Source: Avibacterium avium
Lineage (GTDB): Bacteria > Pseudomonadota > Gammaproteobacteria > Enterobacterales > Pasteurellaceae
Reading direction: 5' to 3'
Length of the DNA: 64,000 bases
Assembly (NCBI RefSeq): GCF_900454535.1
Contig: NZ_UGSP01000001.1
Span: 1,113,501 to 1,177,500 of the forward strand
Shown: positions 50,794-60,722 of the stretch, piece by piece
Numbering within the stretch: position 1 is the first letter of the stretch
Layout of the letters: every line of letters starts with the position of its first letter
The notes under the pieces: model-generated
The model's database searches: none
Seen by the model: the letters and a program-made list of their open reading frames with translations, nothing else
What the model was told of the DNA's origin: nothing
Made by a program: the position numbers and the translations under genes

Positions 50794-52554
50794 ATGCATT
50801 TTCGTAAATCACTTATCGCTGCATTGTTAGCGATTCCTTTTTCTTTATCTGTGGTTTCTTTACCAGCATATTCCGCAGAGGCAACGCAACAATCTATCTT
50901 AGCGGCTCAACGTTATGATCAGAGCAAGGATATTTTTCACCCTGTATATGCCAAAAATGGAATGGTAGCAACAGAGCAACATTTAGCAACGCAAGTTGGC
51001 TTGGATATTTTACGTCAGGGGGGGAATGCCATTGATGCGGCGGTTGCAGTAGGATTTGCTTTAGCTGTAGTACTACCAAATGCCGGTAATATAGGTGGCG
51101 GAGGTTTTATGGTGTTGCACGATGCCAAAAGCGGTGAAAATATAACCATCGATTTCAGAGAAATGGCACCACAAAAAGCACACCGAGATATGTATTTAGA
51201 TGAAAAAGGTGATCTGGTTGATGGGAAATCTTTATTTACTCACTCTGCTGTGGGTGTACCGGGTACGGTGGCGGGCTTACTTTTGGCATTAGAAAAATGG
51301 GGAACCTTATCTCGTGAGCAAGTGATCGCGCCAGCAATTAAATTAGCCGAGCAAGGTTTTGCGATTAGTCCAACACTCGCTGCAACGTTAGAAGTTGAGA
51401 AAGACAATTTAGCTAAATGGAAAAGTACCAAAGCGATCTTTTTCAAGCAAGATCAGCCACTTACCTTTGGTGATAATTTAGTTCAGCAGGATTTAGCACA
51501 TTCTTTGCGTCTTATTGCACAACAAGGAAAGTCAGCGTTTTATGAAGGTGAGATCGCACAAAAAATTGTGCAAGAAATGGAAAAACACGGCGGTTTAATT
51601 AGCCTTGATGATCTGAAAAATTATAAGGCAGTAATTCGTAAGCCAATCGTGGGAGAATATCGTGGTTATAAAGTGGTAACAATGCCACCACCAAGTTCTG
51701 GCGGTGTTCATTTAGTTCAATTGCTAAATATTTTATCCCATTATCCAATGAAAGAATTTGGTGTTAATAGTGCCAAAGCGATTCATCACTATGCTGAGGC
51801 AATGAAATTAGCTTATGCTGATCGTGCAACCTATTTAGGTGATCCTGATTTTGTTAAAGTACCGGTGGCAGGCATTACATCAAAGGCTTATGCAGATGAA
51901 TTAGTGAAAAAAATTAATCCAGAAAAATCAACGCCAGCGAGAGAGATTAAAGAAGGCAATCCAATCCCTTATGAAAGTGATCAAACCACGCATTATTCGA
52001 TTATGGATAAAGACGGAAATGCGGTAGCGGTAACTTATACACTTAATCTCAATTTTGGATCTGGAATTGTGGCTGAAGGCACGGGGATCTTATTAAATAA
52101 TGAAATGGATGACTTTTCGGCAAAACCTGGCGTACCTAATGCGTTTGGTTTGATTGGTGGCGATGCAAATGCTATCCAAGCAGGAAAACGCCCATTATCT
52201 TCAATGACACCAACTATTCTATTAAAAGATGGTAAGCCTTGGTTGGTAACTGGTACACCAGGCGGAGCGAGAATTATTACAACCGTATTACAAAGTATTA
52301 CGAATGTGATTGATTATGGAATGAATCCTGCGGAAGCCATCAACGTTCCACGTATTCACCATCAATGGCAGCCAGATCAATTACGCATTGAAGAAGGCAT
52401 TAGCCCAGACACCATCGAGCTGCTTAAACAAAAAGGTTACGATATCGTGACAAAAGCGACAATGGGGCGTGAACAAGTTGTTCAAGTAACCGAAGGTGGG
52501 TTTTACGGCGCTTCAGATCCGCGTAATCCAGATGGCGCAGCGATGGGATATTAA
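50794..52554 (+). CDS. ggt: Gamma-glutamyltransferase
   Basis: Periplasmic enzyme that cleaves gamma-glutamyl bonds, mainly glutathione. The 586-residue precursor has a signal peptide (FRKSLIAALLAIPFSLSVVSLPAYSA). The large subunit holds DVLRQGGNAIDAAVA-like sequence (ILRQGGNAIDAAVAVGFAL) and GNIGGGGFM. The self-cleaving nucleophile is Thr399 in DQTTHYS, and the small subunit has PLSSMTPTILL and GTPGGARII. AGGAAGGTAAC precedes the ATG. It may work with the downstream opp system to recover cysteinyl-glycine; this is inferred from location only. Confidence 0.95.
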   Translation: MHFRKSLIAALLAIPFSLSVVSLPAYSAEATQQSILAAQRYDQSKDIFHPVYAKNGMVATEQHLATQVGLDILRQGGNAIDAAVAVGFALAVVLPNAGNIGGGGFMVLHDAKSGENITIDFREMAPQKAHRDMYLDEKGDLVDGKSLFTHSAVGVPGTVAGLLLALEKWGTLSREQVIAPAIKLAEQGFAISPTLAATLEVEKDNLAKWKSTKAIFFKQDQPLTFGDNLVQQDLAHSLRLIAQQGKSAFYEGEIAQKIVQEMEKHGGLISLDDLKNYKAVIRKPIVGEYRGYKVVTMPPPSSGGVHLVQLLNILSHYPMKEFGVNSAKAIHHYAEAMKLAYADRATYLGDPDFVKVPVAGITSKAYADELVKKINPEKSTPAREIKEGNPIPYESDQTTHYSIMDKDGNAVAVTYTLNLNFGSGIVAEGTGILLNNEMDDFSAKPGVPNAFGLIGGDANAIQAGKRPLSSMTPTILLKDGKPWLVTGTPGGARIITTVLQSITNVIDYGMNPAEAINVPRIHHQWQPDQLRIEEGISPDTIELLKQKGYDIVTKATMGREQVVQVTEGGFYGASDPRNPDGAAMGY

Positions 52555-52575
52555 TCCTTTTGTAATTTAACCGAT

Positions 52576-52608
52576 AAAGCTGATTTCAGCATGAAGTCAG
52601 CTTTTTTT
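52576..52608 (+). terminator. Terminator after ggt
   Basis: AAGCTGA and TCAGCTT pair around the TTTCAGCATGAAG loop, with seven Ts following. Confidence 0.8.
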
Positions 52609-52804
52609 ATGCACTATTAGTGACATTATTCAGCCCAATTAAAACAAAAGTGCGGTGCTTTTTTGTCTATTTTTTGTAAATCAAATGCTGTGATTAGAAA
52701 AGAGAGAAAAAATTCCTGATGATTTCGCAATTTCTTATTTACAACCTTGGAAAATTCCTTTATTAATGAAAGCCATTTTATAAAAAACAATCTAGGAGGA
52801 AAAG

Positions 52805-54445
52805 ATGCACACGTCATTCAAAAAAACACTTTTATCTGCCATTTTAGGGCTATCCCTTTCTGTGGGGTCGGCAATGGCGGCTGAGGTACCCGCTGGGACA
52901 CAGTTGGCTGACAAGCAAGAATTAACTTGGAATATTAGTTCTAACCCTGCCACCCTTGATCCACAAAAAATGGAAGGCGATGTAGAAAGTTATTATGCGC
53001 GTCAGTTGTTTGAAACCTTAGTGACTTCTGATGCGAAAGGGCATATTATTCCCGGGGCGGCGACGTCTTGGGAACATAGCCCAGATTCCAAAACCTGGAC
53101 ATTCCACCTTCGCCCTGATGCTAAATGGTCAAATGGTGATCCTGTTGTGGCAGGTGATTTCGTTTATGCGTGGCAGCGTTTAGCCGATCCGAAAACGGCA
53201 GCACCTTATGCAAGCTTCTTAGAATTTGTGAAATTGAAAAATGCGGATCAAGTTACCGCAGGCAAACTTCCTGTTACAGATCTCGGCATTGAAGCCAAAG
53301 ATGATCATACCCTAGTGTTACATTTAACTGAATCTGTACCTTATGTAGATAAATTGGTTGAGCATTATGTGTTAGCGCCAGTAAATAAAAAAGTGGTAGA
53401 GCAATTTGGTGATAACTGGACGAAACCGGGTAATCTCGTGGGTAACGGGGCATTTGTGCTGAAATCTGCGGTGGTAAACGAAAAAGCCGTGTTAGAGCGC
53501 AATCCGAATTATTGGGACAACGCGCGCACCGTGTTGGATAAAGTGGTGTTATTGCCGATTGAATCTTCATCAACAGATGTGGCGCGTTATCGTGCAGGCG
53601 ATGAAGATATTACCGGGAAAGAAATTCCAATTGAATTATATGGCAAAGTGAAAAAAGAATTAGGCGATGAGCTTTATCACGCGCCGCAACTTTGTACTTA
53701 TCTTTACGAAATCAATACAGCCAAAGCACCGTTTGATAATCCAAAAGTGCGTAGAGCCTTATCTTTAGCCTTAGAACGTGAAATTTTAACTGATAAAGTG
53801 TTACAACAAGGGCAAAAACCAGCTTACATTTTCACCCCGCCATTTATCAATGGGGCTGAGAAAATGACTAATCCTGAGTGGGCAAATTGGACGCAAGATC
53901 AGCGTAATCAAGAAGCGCTTAAGTTGTTGAAAGAAGCGGGCTTTGATAAATCTCACCCGTTAAATTTCAAATTGTTATATAACACCTCTGATAACCACAA
54001 AAAACTGGCGAGTGCCGCGCAATCCATTTGGAAGAAAAATTTACAAGGCGTGGTCAATATCACCTTGGAAAATCAAGAGTGGAAAACCTACTTAGATACT
54101 CGTCATCAAGGCAACTTTGATGTGGCGCGTGCAGGTTGGTGTGCGGATTATAATGAAGCCAGCACATTCTTGAACTATTATTTATCCAATAGTGCGAACA
54201 ACACTGCATTCTATAAAAATCCAGCTTATGATGCCTTGATTGATTCTTCATTCAAAGCGAAAAGCGATGATGAGCGTGCAGAAGTGTATGCCAAAGCAGA
54301 AGGATTGTTAGATGAGGATACCGCAATGGTGCCAGTTTATCACTATGTTCAACCTCGTTTAATTAAACCTTGGGTGAAAGGCTTTGCTTATGCGCACCCA
54401 GCACAAAACTATTATTTAAAAGACGTTTATATCATTAAACATTAA
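52805..54445 (+). CDS. oppA: Oligopeptide ABC transporter binding protein
   Basis: Periplasmic peptide-binding protein of 546 residues with signal peptide SFKKTLLSAILGLSLSVGSAMA. NISSNPATLDPQKMEGDVESYYARQLFETL is the OppA lobe I start. Later come TWTFHLRPDAKWSNGDP, the SBP family 5 signature, and GWCADYNEASTFLNYY near the C-terminus. TAGGAGGAAA is a strong ribosome site. First gene of oppABCDF. GcvB, encoded in this window, is known to repress oppA in enterobacteria by pairing near the ribosome site. Confidence 0.94.
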   Translation: MHTSFKKTLLSAILGLSLSVGSAMAAEVPAGTQLADKQELTWNISSNPATLDPQKMEGDVESYYARQLFETLVTSDAKGHIIPGAATSWEHSPDSKTWTFHLRPDAKWSNGDPVVAGDFVYAWQRLADPKTAAPYASFLEFVKLKNADQVTAGKLPVTDLGIEAKDDHTLVLHLTESVPYVDKLVEHYVLAPVNKKVVEQFGDNWTKPGNLVGNGAFVLKSAVVNEKAVLERNPNYWDNARTVLDKVVLLPIESSSTDVARYRAGDEDITGKEIPIELYGKVKKELGDELYHAPQLCTYLYEINTAKAPFDNPKVRRALSLALEREILTDKVLQQGQKPAYIFTPPFINGAEKMTNPEWANWTQDQRNQEALKLLKEAGFDKSHPLNFKLLYNTSDNHKKLASAAQSIWKKNLQGVVNITLENQEWKTYLDTRHQGNFDVARAGWCADYNEASTFLNYYLSNSANNTAFYKNPAYDALIDSSFKAKSDDERAEVYAKAEGLLDEDTAMVPVYHYVQPRLIKPWVKGFAYAHPAQNYYLKDVYIIKH

Positions 54446-54453
54446 TCTTTTTT

Positions 54454-54495
54454 ACCCGCACTTTTGGCATTTTAAGAAAAGTGCGGGTGTTTTTT
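54454..54495 (+). terminator. Intercistronic hairpin between oppA and oppB
   Basis: ACCCGCACTTTT and AAAAGTGCGGGT pair perfectly around 11 bases, followed by seven Ts. It is a one-base variant of the uptake-sequence pair (GGGT for GGT). It probably gives partial termination so that oppA exceeds oppBCDF. Confidence 0.75.
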
Positions 54496-54522
54496 TCTAA
54501 ATTTTTTTGTGGGAATAATTTT

Positions 54523-55443
54523 ATGCTTAAATTAATTTTTCGCCGTATTTTAGAGGCGATCCCAACCTTATTTATTTTAATCACCGTTTCTTTTTTTATG
54601 ATGCGACTTGCCCCGGGCAGTCCATTTTCCAGTGAAAAAAATTACCCACCAGAAGTCATTGCTAATATTGAAGCAAAATACCATTTGAATGAGCCATTAA
54701 TGGTGCAATATGGCATTTACTTGAAAGATTTGGCACACGGTGATTTCGGGCCTTCATTCAAATATAAAGATTACAGCGTAAACCAGCTTGTCGCGCAATC
54801 TTTCCCAGTATCGTTAAAATTAGGGTTTTCAGCCTTTTTAATTGCCTTAGTATGTGGGATTTCCGCAGGTGTTATCGCCGCATTGAAACAAAATAAGTGG
54901 CTAGATTATTTGATAATGACCTTTGCGATGACGGGAATTGTTGTCCCCAGTTTTGTGGTCGCCCCGTTATTGGTGCTGATTTTTTCTATTACCTTAAAAT
55001 GGCTGCCTTCAGGCGGTTGGGAAGGCGGGCAGCTAACCAATATGATTTTACCAATGATTGCCCTTTCCCTTTCTTATATTGCTAGCATTGCGCGGATTAT
55101 GCGTAGCTCAATGATCGAAGTCTTACATTCTAATTTTATTCGCACGGCGAAAGCAAAAGGGTTACCAATGTCGCGAATTATTTTGAAACACGCGTTACGC
55201 CCAGCACTGTTGCCTGTCATTTCTTATATGGGGCCTGCTTTTGTGGGAATTATTACTGGTTCAATGGTGATTGAAAGTATTTTCGTGTTACCGGGAATCG
55301 GGCAGCTTTTCGTGAATGGTGCGTTAAATCGCGATTATTCCTTAGTGCTAAGTTTAACTATTTTGGTTGGCACATTAACCATTGTGTTCAATGCCATTGT
55401 AGATATTCTTTATGCCGTGATTGACCCGAAAATTCGTTATTAA
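54523..55443 (+). CDS. oppB: Oligopeptide ABC transporter permease OppB
   Basis: Inner-membrane permease of 306 residues, as in E. coli. It begins MLKLIFRRILEAIPTLFILI, with about six helices and the EAA loop IRTAKAKGLPMSRIILKHALRPALLP. I use the ATG at 54523, where family homology starts; the frame extends 42 bases further upstream over the hairpin. Followed 13 bases later by oppC. Confidence 0.95.
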   Translation: MLKLIFRRILEAIPTLFILITVSFFMMRLAPGSPFSSEKNYPPEVIANIEAKYHLNEPLMVQYGIYLKDLAHGDFGPSFKYKDYSVNQLVAQSFPVSLKLGFSAFLIALVCGISAGVIAALKQNKWLDYLIMTFAMTGIVVPSFVVAPLLVLIFSITLKWLPSGGWEGGQLTNMILPMIALSLSYIASIARIMRSSMIEVLHSNFIRTAKAKGLPMSRIILKHALRPALLPVISYMGPAFVGIITGSMVIESIFVLPGIGQLFVNGALNRDYSLVLSLTILVGTLTIVFNAIVDILYAVIDPKIRY

Positions 55444-55456
55444 TGGAGTGCAGACA

Positions 55457-56368
55457 ATGATAAAAACAAAAGAAAATCAAGCACTAATGGAAAAATTGGG
55501 GGAACAATTAGACAAAGTCGAAGGGCGCAGTTTATGGCAAGATGCCAGACGCCGTTTTTTCCGCAATAAAGCGGCGGTGGTGAGCCTTTTCGTGTTGTTT
55601 CTCATTTTGCTTTTTGTAACCTTTGCACCAATGTTGATGCCCTTTAGCTATGATGATACCGATTGGGCAATGATGTCTTCACCGCCAGATTTTGAATCAA
55701 TGCACTATTTAGGCACAGACGGCTTAGGGCGAGATCTTCTGGTTCGTCTTGCCATTGGTGGACGTATTTCCTTATTAGTTGGGATCGCAGGGGCGTTTAT
55801 CGCCGTTTTAGTTGGTACGCTTTATGGGGCAACCGCAGGCTATGTGGGCGGTAAAACCGATGCGATTTTAATGCGTATCTTAGAGATCTTATATTCTTTC
55901 CCGTTTATGTTCTTTGTGATCCTATTGGTCACGTTCTTTGGGCAAAACATTTTGCTGATTTTCGTAGCAATTGGAATGGTGTCTTGGTTGGATATGGCGC
56001 GTATCGTGCGTGGTCAAACCCTAAGCCTTAAACGGAAAGAATTTATTGAAGCGGCGATTGTATGTGGGGTTTCGCCACGTCAAATTGTGTGGCGACACAT
56101 TGTGCCAAACGTGCTAGGTGTTGTGGTGGTTTATGCTTCTTTGCTCGTGCCGGGAATGATCTTGTTTGAGTCTTTTTTAAGTTTCTTAGGATTAGGTACA
56201 CAAGAGCCACTCAGTAGCTGGGGAGCTTTATTAAATGATGGCGCAAAATCAATGGAAGCCACACCGTGGTTACTTATTTTCCCCGCATTGTTCCTTGTGG
56301 TAACCCTATTTTGTTTTAATTTTATTGGTGATGGCTTGCGTGATGCGCTTGATCCGAAAGATCGATAA
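55457..56368 (+). CDS. oppC: Oligopeptide ABC transporter permease OppC
   Basis: Second permease, 303 residues. RSLWQDARRRFFRNKAAVVSLFVL is the OppC N-terminal segment. The lipid-exposed loop GTDGLGRDLLVRLAIGGRISL and the EAA motif FIEAAIVCGVSPRQIVWRHIVPN follow. Start chosen at the ATG 55457 after GGAGTG; the frame overlaps oppB further upstream. Ends nine bases before oppD. Confidence 0.95.
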   Translation: MIKTKENQALMEKLGEQLDKVEGRSLWQDARRRFFRNKAAVVSLFVLFLILLFVTFAPMLMPFSYDDTDWAMMSSPPDFESMHYLGTDGLGRDLLVRLAIGGRISLLVGIAGAFIAVLVGTLYGATAGYVGGKTDAILMRILEILYSFPFMFFVILLVTFFGQNILLIFVAIGMVSWLDMARIVRGQTLSLKRKEFIEAAIVCGVSPRQIVWRHIVPNVLGVVVVYASLLVPGMILFESFLSFLGLGTQEPLSSWGALLNDGAKSMEATPWLLIFPALFLVVTLFCFNFIGDGLRDALDPKDR

Positions 56369-56377
56369 GGTGAGAAA

Positions 56378-57367
56378 ATGAAAAACGAAAAACACCCTCT
56401 CCTTGATGTTCAAGATTTAAGAGTAACCTTTAAAACGCCAGACGGCGAGGTTACTGCGGTGAATAATTTAACTTTTACCCTCAACGCAGGGGAAACCCTA
56501 GGCATTGTAGGGGAGTCAGGCTCAGGCAAATCGCAAACCGCGTTTGCCTTAATGGGATTATTGGCAGATAACGGCAGAACTTCAGGTTCAGCCCGTTTTA
56601 ATGGCGAAGAGATTTTAGGTTTATCGCCATCACAATTAAACCGCTTAAGAGCGGAGCAAATTGCGATGATTTTCCAAGATCCAATGACCTCGCTTAATCC
56701 TTATATGAAAATTGGTGAACAGCTCACGGAAGTGCTGGTGCTACATAAAGGTTATGATTACAAACAAGCCTTTGAAGAATCCGTGAAAATGTTAGACGCG
56801 GTGAAAATGCCCGAAGCGCGTAAGCGAATGGCAATGTATCCGCACGAATTTTCTGGCGGTATGCGTCAGCGTGTGATGATTGCAATGGCATTATTATGTC
56901 GTCCAAAACTATTGATTGCTGATGAACCAACCACAGCCTTAGATGTAACCGTACAAGCGCAGATTATGACCCTATTAAATGAGTTAAAACACGAATTTAA
57001 TACAGCAATTATTATGATTACGCACGATCTTGGCGTGGTGGCAGGGAGCTGCGATCAGGTGCTGGTGATGTATGCGGGAAGAACGATGGAATATGGCTCA
57101 GCGAAAGATATTTTCTATCAGCCAACTCACCCTTATTCCATTGGTTTGATCAACGCCGTGCCACGTTTGGATTCTGAAGAAGATAAACTCTTAACTATTC
57201 CCGGCAATCCACCTAATTTATTGCATTTGCCAACGGGCTGTCCGTTTAGTCCACGTTGCCAATTTGCAACGGAACAATGCCAAAACAGCCCACCATTGGA
57301 ACAATTTGCACCAAACCGCTTGCGTGCTTGTTTTATTGAGCCAAGCCAGCTGGTAAGGGGGAATTAA
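56378..57367 (+). CDS. oppD: Oligopeptide ABC transporter ATPase OppD
   Basis: ATP-binding subunit of 329 residues. [16 protein letters not shown] is Walker [13 protein letters not shown] the Q-loop, [16 protein letters not shown] the ABC signature and [16 protein letters not shown] Walker B. The C-terminal oligopeptide-type extension has CPFSPRC with a conserved cysteine pattern typical of iron-sulfur-like C-tails in this family. One base separates it from oppF. Confidence 0.95.
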   Translation: MKNEKHPLLDVQDLRVTFKTPDGEVTAVNNLTFTLNAGETLGIVGESGSGKSQTAFALMGLLADNGRTSGSARFNGEEILGLSPSQLNRLRAEQIAMIFQDPMTSLNPYMKIGEQLTEVLVLHKGYDYKQAFEESVKMLDAVKMPEARKRMAMYPHEFSGGMRQRVMIAMALLCRPKLLIADEPTTALDVTVQAQIMTLLNELKHEFNTAIIMITHDLGVVAGSCDQVLVMYAGRTMEYGSAKDIFYQPTHPYSIGLINAVPRLDSEEDKLLTIPGNPPNLLHLPTGCPFSPRCQFATEQCQNSPPLEQFAPNRLRACFIEPSQLVRGN

Positions 57368-57368
57368 G

Positions 57369-58346
57369 ATGAAAAAATTATTATTAGAAGTTGAAGATCT
57401 GAGCGTACACTTCAAAGTGCAAAGCAACGAAGGCTTTTTATTTAAGAAAAAACAAACTTTGCACGCAGTAAACCACGTTTCCTTTAAATTGTATGAAGGG
57501 GAAACCTTAGGCGTGGTAGGGGAGTCTGGCTGCGGAAAATCTACCCTTGCTCGTTCCATTATCGGCTTAGTGAAATCCGCAGGCGGTAATATTTTATGGC
57601 TAGGTAAAGATCTCAGCCAGCAATCTGAAAAGCAGTGGCACGACACGCGTAAAGATATTCAAATGATTTTCCAAGATCCCTTGGCATCACTCAATCCGCG
57701 AATGACCATTGGAAATATTATTGCTGAACCACTGAAAATTTATTTTCCCCATTTATCGGCACAAGAAGTCAAAGATCGTGTGCAAGCAATGATGCTAAAA
57801 GTGGGCTTATTGCCAAATTTGATCAACCGCTATCCGCATGAATTTTCAGGCGGACAATGCCAACGTATCGGCATTGCGCGTGCGTTGATCATTGAACCCA
57901 AATTGATTATTTGTGATGAACCTGTTTCAGCCCTTGATGTTTCCATTCAAGCGCAGGTGGTAAACTTGCTTAAATCATTGCAGAAAGAAATGGGGTTATC
58001 GTTGATTTTCATCGCGCACGATTTGGCGGTGGTGAAACATATTTCTGATCGCGTTTTGGTGATGTATTTGGGCAATGGGGTAGAGCTTGGCACTTATGAT
58101 AAGGTGTACCATGAAACCAAACACCCTTACACCAAAGCCCTGATGTCGGCCGTGCCAATTCCTGATCCTGATTTGGAACGAGGTAAAAAAATTCAGCTGC
58201 TGGAAGGGGATCTTCCATCGCCAATCAATCCGCCTTCAGGCTGCGTGTTCCGTACTCGTTGTCCCATTGCCGACACTGAATGTACACTCAGCAAACCACG
58301 CTTGGAAGGAAATGAACAGCATTTAGTTGCGTGTTTTAAAGTTTAA
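57369..58346 (+). CDS. oppF: Oligopeptide ABC transporter ATPase OppF
   Basis: Partner ATPase of 325 residues. GESGCGKSTLARSIIGL, MIFQDPLASLNPRMTIG, EFSGGQCQRIGIARAL and LIICDEPVSALDVSIQ are the nucleotide-binding motifs. The tail has SGCVFRTRCPIADTEC. It completes the opp operon, and no terminator of high quality follows before the next gene. Confidence 0.95.
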   Translation: MKKLLLEVEDLSVHFKVQSNEGFLFKKKQTLHAVNHVSFKLYEGETLGVVGESGCGKSTLARSIIGLVKSAGGNILWLGKDLSQQSEKQWHDTRKDIQMIFQDPLASLNPRMTIGNIIAEPLKIYFPHLSAQEVKDRVQAMMLKVGLLPNLINRYPHEFSGGQCQRIGIARALIIEPKLIICDEPVSALDVSIQAQVVNLLKSLQKEMGLSLIFIAHDLAVVKHISDRVLVMYLGNGVELGTYDKVYHETKHPYTKALMSAVPIPDPDLERGKKIQLLEGDLPSPINPPSGCVFRTRCPIADTECTLSKPRLEGNEQHLVACFKV

Positions 58347-58481
58347 TTTATTACGGGATATGTGGCATCATATCCCCTTATTTTATGGCTAACAGGAATT
58401 TGTTAGTTTTTTGTTTGGCTCTGAAGCCAAAAAGTGGGGTAAAAAATACCGCACTTTTTATGTTTTAAAGGAAAGTAGAAG

Positions 58482-59597
58482 TTGGAAATGCGTCATTATT
58501 TCATTTTCGCAATTTGTTTTATCTTATTGCAGCTCTTTATTTTTATTTTTAACCGCACCCTATCTTGGTTGTATTTTTCACCTAAAAACACGGCATTGCC
58601 ACGTTTTATTCGTTTGTTAAATTACCTTGTGGCAAATGCGATTGTGTTACTTACCATTTCTCGCATTTACCCAATGTTTCGCCTCAGTGCATTTATTTTG
58701 GCATTTTTGTTATTTGCGAGCTTTGTCAGTTTGGCTTGTGCGACAATTTATTTTGTGTTTAGAAAACAAAAATTTCAGTCAAAATTACACCGCACTTTAT
58801 CTTGGTGTTATCCATTGGGTTTAGCAGGCTTGCTTGGATTGAGCGTTTATAATGCTTATGTTCCTCAGGTTGTTCATTATGAAATTAAGCTGGATAAGCC
58901 ATTCAAACCATTACGCATTGGAATGGCGAGTGATTTTCACCTTGGGCGTTTATTTGGAGGGAAACAGTTAGATCAACTGGCTGAAATAATGAATGAACAA
59001 AAGGTGGATATTATTTTACTTCCCGGTGATATTATGGACGATAATATTCAAGCTTATGTGGCGGAAAAAATGCAACCACACCTTGCTAAACTGCGTGCGC
59101 CCCTTGGAGTTTATGCCACTTTAGGCAATCACGATTTCTTTGGTCAGCAACAAGCCATTGCGAAAGAAATCCGCAAGGCGGGCATTACGGTTCTGATGGA
59201 TCAAGCACTAGAAGTGGATAACCGTTTTGTACTGATTGGACGCAATGATGATTTATTCAAAGCGCGGCCAAAAACTAAACAAATTTTAGCCTCTCTTGAT
59301 AAAACCCGTGATAAAACAAAAAGGGATTTACCGATTTTTCTGTTAGATCATCGTCCAACAGAAATTATGGAACATTCCACCTTACCGATCGATATTCAAG
59401 TTTCAGGCCACGCGCACAAAGGGCAAGTGTTTCCCGCAAGTTTGATCACAAAAGTGTTATATCGTTTAGATTATGGTTATGAGAAAATTGGCAATGGACA
59501 TTTTTTCGTAACTTCAGGTTATGGGTTTTGGGGAATCCCAATGCGATTGGGATCGCAATCGGAAGTGTTTATCATAGATGTGAAAGGAAAAGAGTAG
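58482..59597 (+). CDS. Membrane-anchored metallophosphoesterase
   Basis: A 371-residue protein with three or four N-terminal hydrophobic helices (to about residue 125), then a calcineurin-like phosphoesterase domain. Metal ligands are in MASDFHLGRLFGG, LLPGDIMDD, LGNHDFFG and SGHAHKGQ. Relatives such as YkuE/YaeI act on membrane lipids including UDP-diacylglucosamine or related phosphoesters, so the substrate is uncertain. AAAGGA spaces best with the TTG at 58482; the ATG at 58488 is the alternative. It is followed directly by a solute-binding protein. Confidence 0.8.
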   Translation: MEMRHYFIFAICFILLQLFIFIFNRTLSWLYFSPKNTALPRFIRLLNYLVANAIVLLTISRIYPMFRLSAFILAFLLFASFVSLACATIYFVFRKQKFQSKLHRTLSWCYPLGLAGLLGLSVYNAYVPQVVHYEIKLDKPFKPLRIGMASDFHLGRLFGGKQLDQLAEIMNEQKVDIILLPGDIMDDNIQAYVAEKMQPHLAKLRAPLGVYATLGNHDFFGQQQAIAKEIRKAGITVLMDQALEVDNRFVLIGRNDDLFKARPKTKQILASLDKTRDKTKRDLPIFLLDHRPTEIMEHSTLPIDIQVSGHAHKGQVFPASLITKVLYRLDYGYEKIGNGHFFVTSGYGFWGIPMRLGSQSEVFIIDVKGKE

Positions 59598-59605
59598 GAA
59601 TGATG

Positions 59606-60655
59606 ATGAACGTTCTAAATAAAAATTTTAGCAAAATTTTTACCGCACTTTGCTTAGGGGTGAGTGCATTGTTTGCCAATCCTGCGCAGGCGGAAGGCAG
59701 GCTGACGGTATATTGTAGTGTGCAAAGCTCAACTTGTGAAAAAATCACGCAAGCCTTTAGTAAAAAATACAATGTGCAAACCCAGTTTGTGCGTAACAGC
59801 ACTGGCTCAACCTTATCCAAGTTAAAAGCGGAACAAAATAATCCGCAAGCAGACGTGTGGTATGGCGGCACAATCGAATTGCATCATCAGGCGGCAGATC
59901 TCGGCTTGCTTAGCCCCTATCGCTCACCAAAACAAGCGGAAACAATGCCACAATTTAAAGCCTTGTTAGATAAAAAAGGCGAATTTACGTCTATTTTATA
60001 TATGCTTGTTCTCGGCTTTGGTGTGAATACGGAAAAATTTGCTGAACTCGGTATTAAAGAGTATCCAAAATGTTGGAAAGATTTGCTCGATCCACGCTTA
60101 AAAGGGCAAATTCAAATCCCTGATCCACAGCTTTCAGGTACAACTTATACGGCCATTGTTACGCTCATTGAGCTTTTAGGGGAAGAAAAAGCCTTTGAAT
60201 ATTTAAAACAGCTTGATGCGAATGTATCGCAATATATGAAAAGTGCGCAAGTAACCAGCAATCTATCTCGCGGTGAAAGTGCGGTAAGCGTGGGCTTTGT
60301 GCATAGTTATGCTACGGAGAAAGAAAATGGTGCACCAGTGGAAGCCATTTTGCCTTGCGAGGGAGATAGTTATTCCCTTGGTGGATTAAGCATTATCAAA
60401 GGCGCAAGAAATTTAGATAATGCGAAATTATTTGTGGATTGGGCGCTCTCCAAAGAAGCACAAGAAATTCCGTGGCGTGAAACGGGAGTATATCAAATTC
60501 CAACCAATGTGAATGCCGAAGCTTCACCGAAATCCGTTGATCCAAAAACCTTAAAGCCGATTAATATTGACTTTGAGCGTTTTGGCTCAGCAGAAGAAGG
60601 GAAACGTTTAGTGAATAAATGGGTGCAAGAAATCAAATTGAAAAAAGAAAATTAA
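59606..60655 (+). CDS. Family 1 solute-binding protein, iron/phosphonate type
   Basis: Periplasmic binding protein of about 349 residues. A signal peptide (FTALCLGVSALFANPAQA) is followed by LTVYCSVQSSTCEKITQAF and STGSTLSKLKAE, then PQADVWYGGT. This is the pattern of the FbpA/AfuA and aminoethylphosphonate group of ABC binding proteins. Three ATGs occur in a row at 59600, 59603 and 59606; AGGA spaces best with the last. No permease or ATPase gene is adjacent, so its partners must lie elsewhere or be shared. The ligand is not predictable. Confidence 0.8.
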   Translation: MNVLNKNFSKIFTALCLGVSALFANPAQAEGRLTVYCSVQSSTCEKITQAFSKKYNVQTQFVRNSTGSTLSKLKAEQNNPQADVWYGGTIELHHQAADLGLLSPYRSPKQAETMPQFKALLDKKGEFTSILYMLVLGFGVNTEKFAELGIKEYPKCWKDLLDPRLKGQIQIPDPQLSGTTYTAIVTLIELLGEEKAFEYLKQLDANVSQYMKSAQVTSNLSRGESAVSVGFVHSYATEKENGAPVEAILPCEGDSYSLGGLSIIKGARNLDNAKLFVDWALSKEAQEIPWRETGVYQIPTNVNAEASPKSVDPKTLKPINIDFERFGSAEEGKRLVNKWVQEIKLKKEN

Positions 60656-60671
60656 TTTTTAGCCAAAAAAC

Positions 60672-60694
60672 GACCCCACTTTTTAGCTGGGGTC
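60672..60694 (+). terminator. Hairpin after the solute-binding protein gene
   Basis: GACCCCA and TGGGGTC pair around a TTTTTAGC-rich loop. Only a short T-run follows. The left arm is a one-base variant of the uptake sequence. Confidence 0.55.
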
Positions 60695-60722
60695 TGTGCT
60701 TTTAGCCCTTAGCCTTTCCAGT

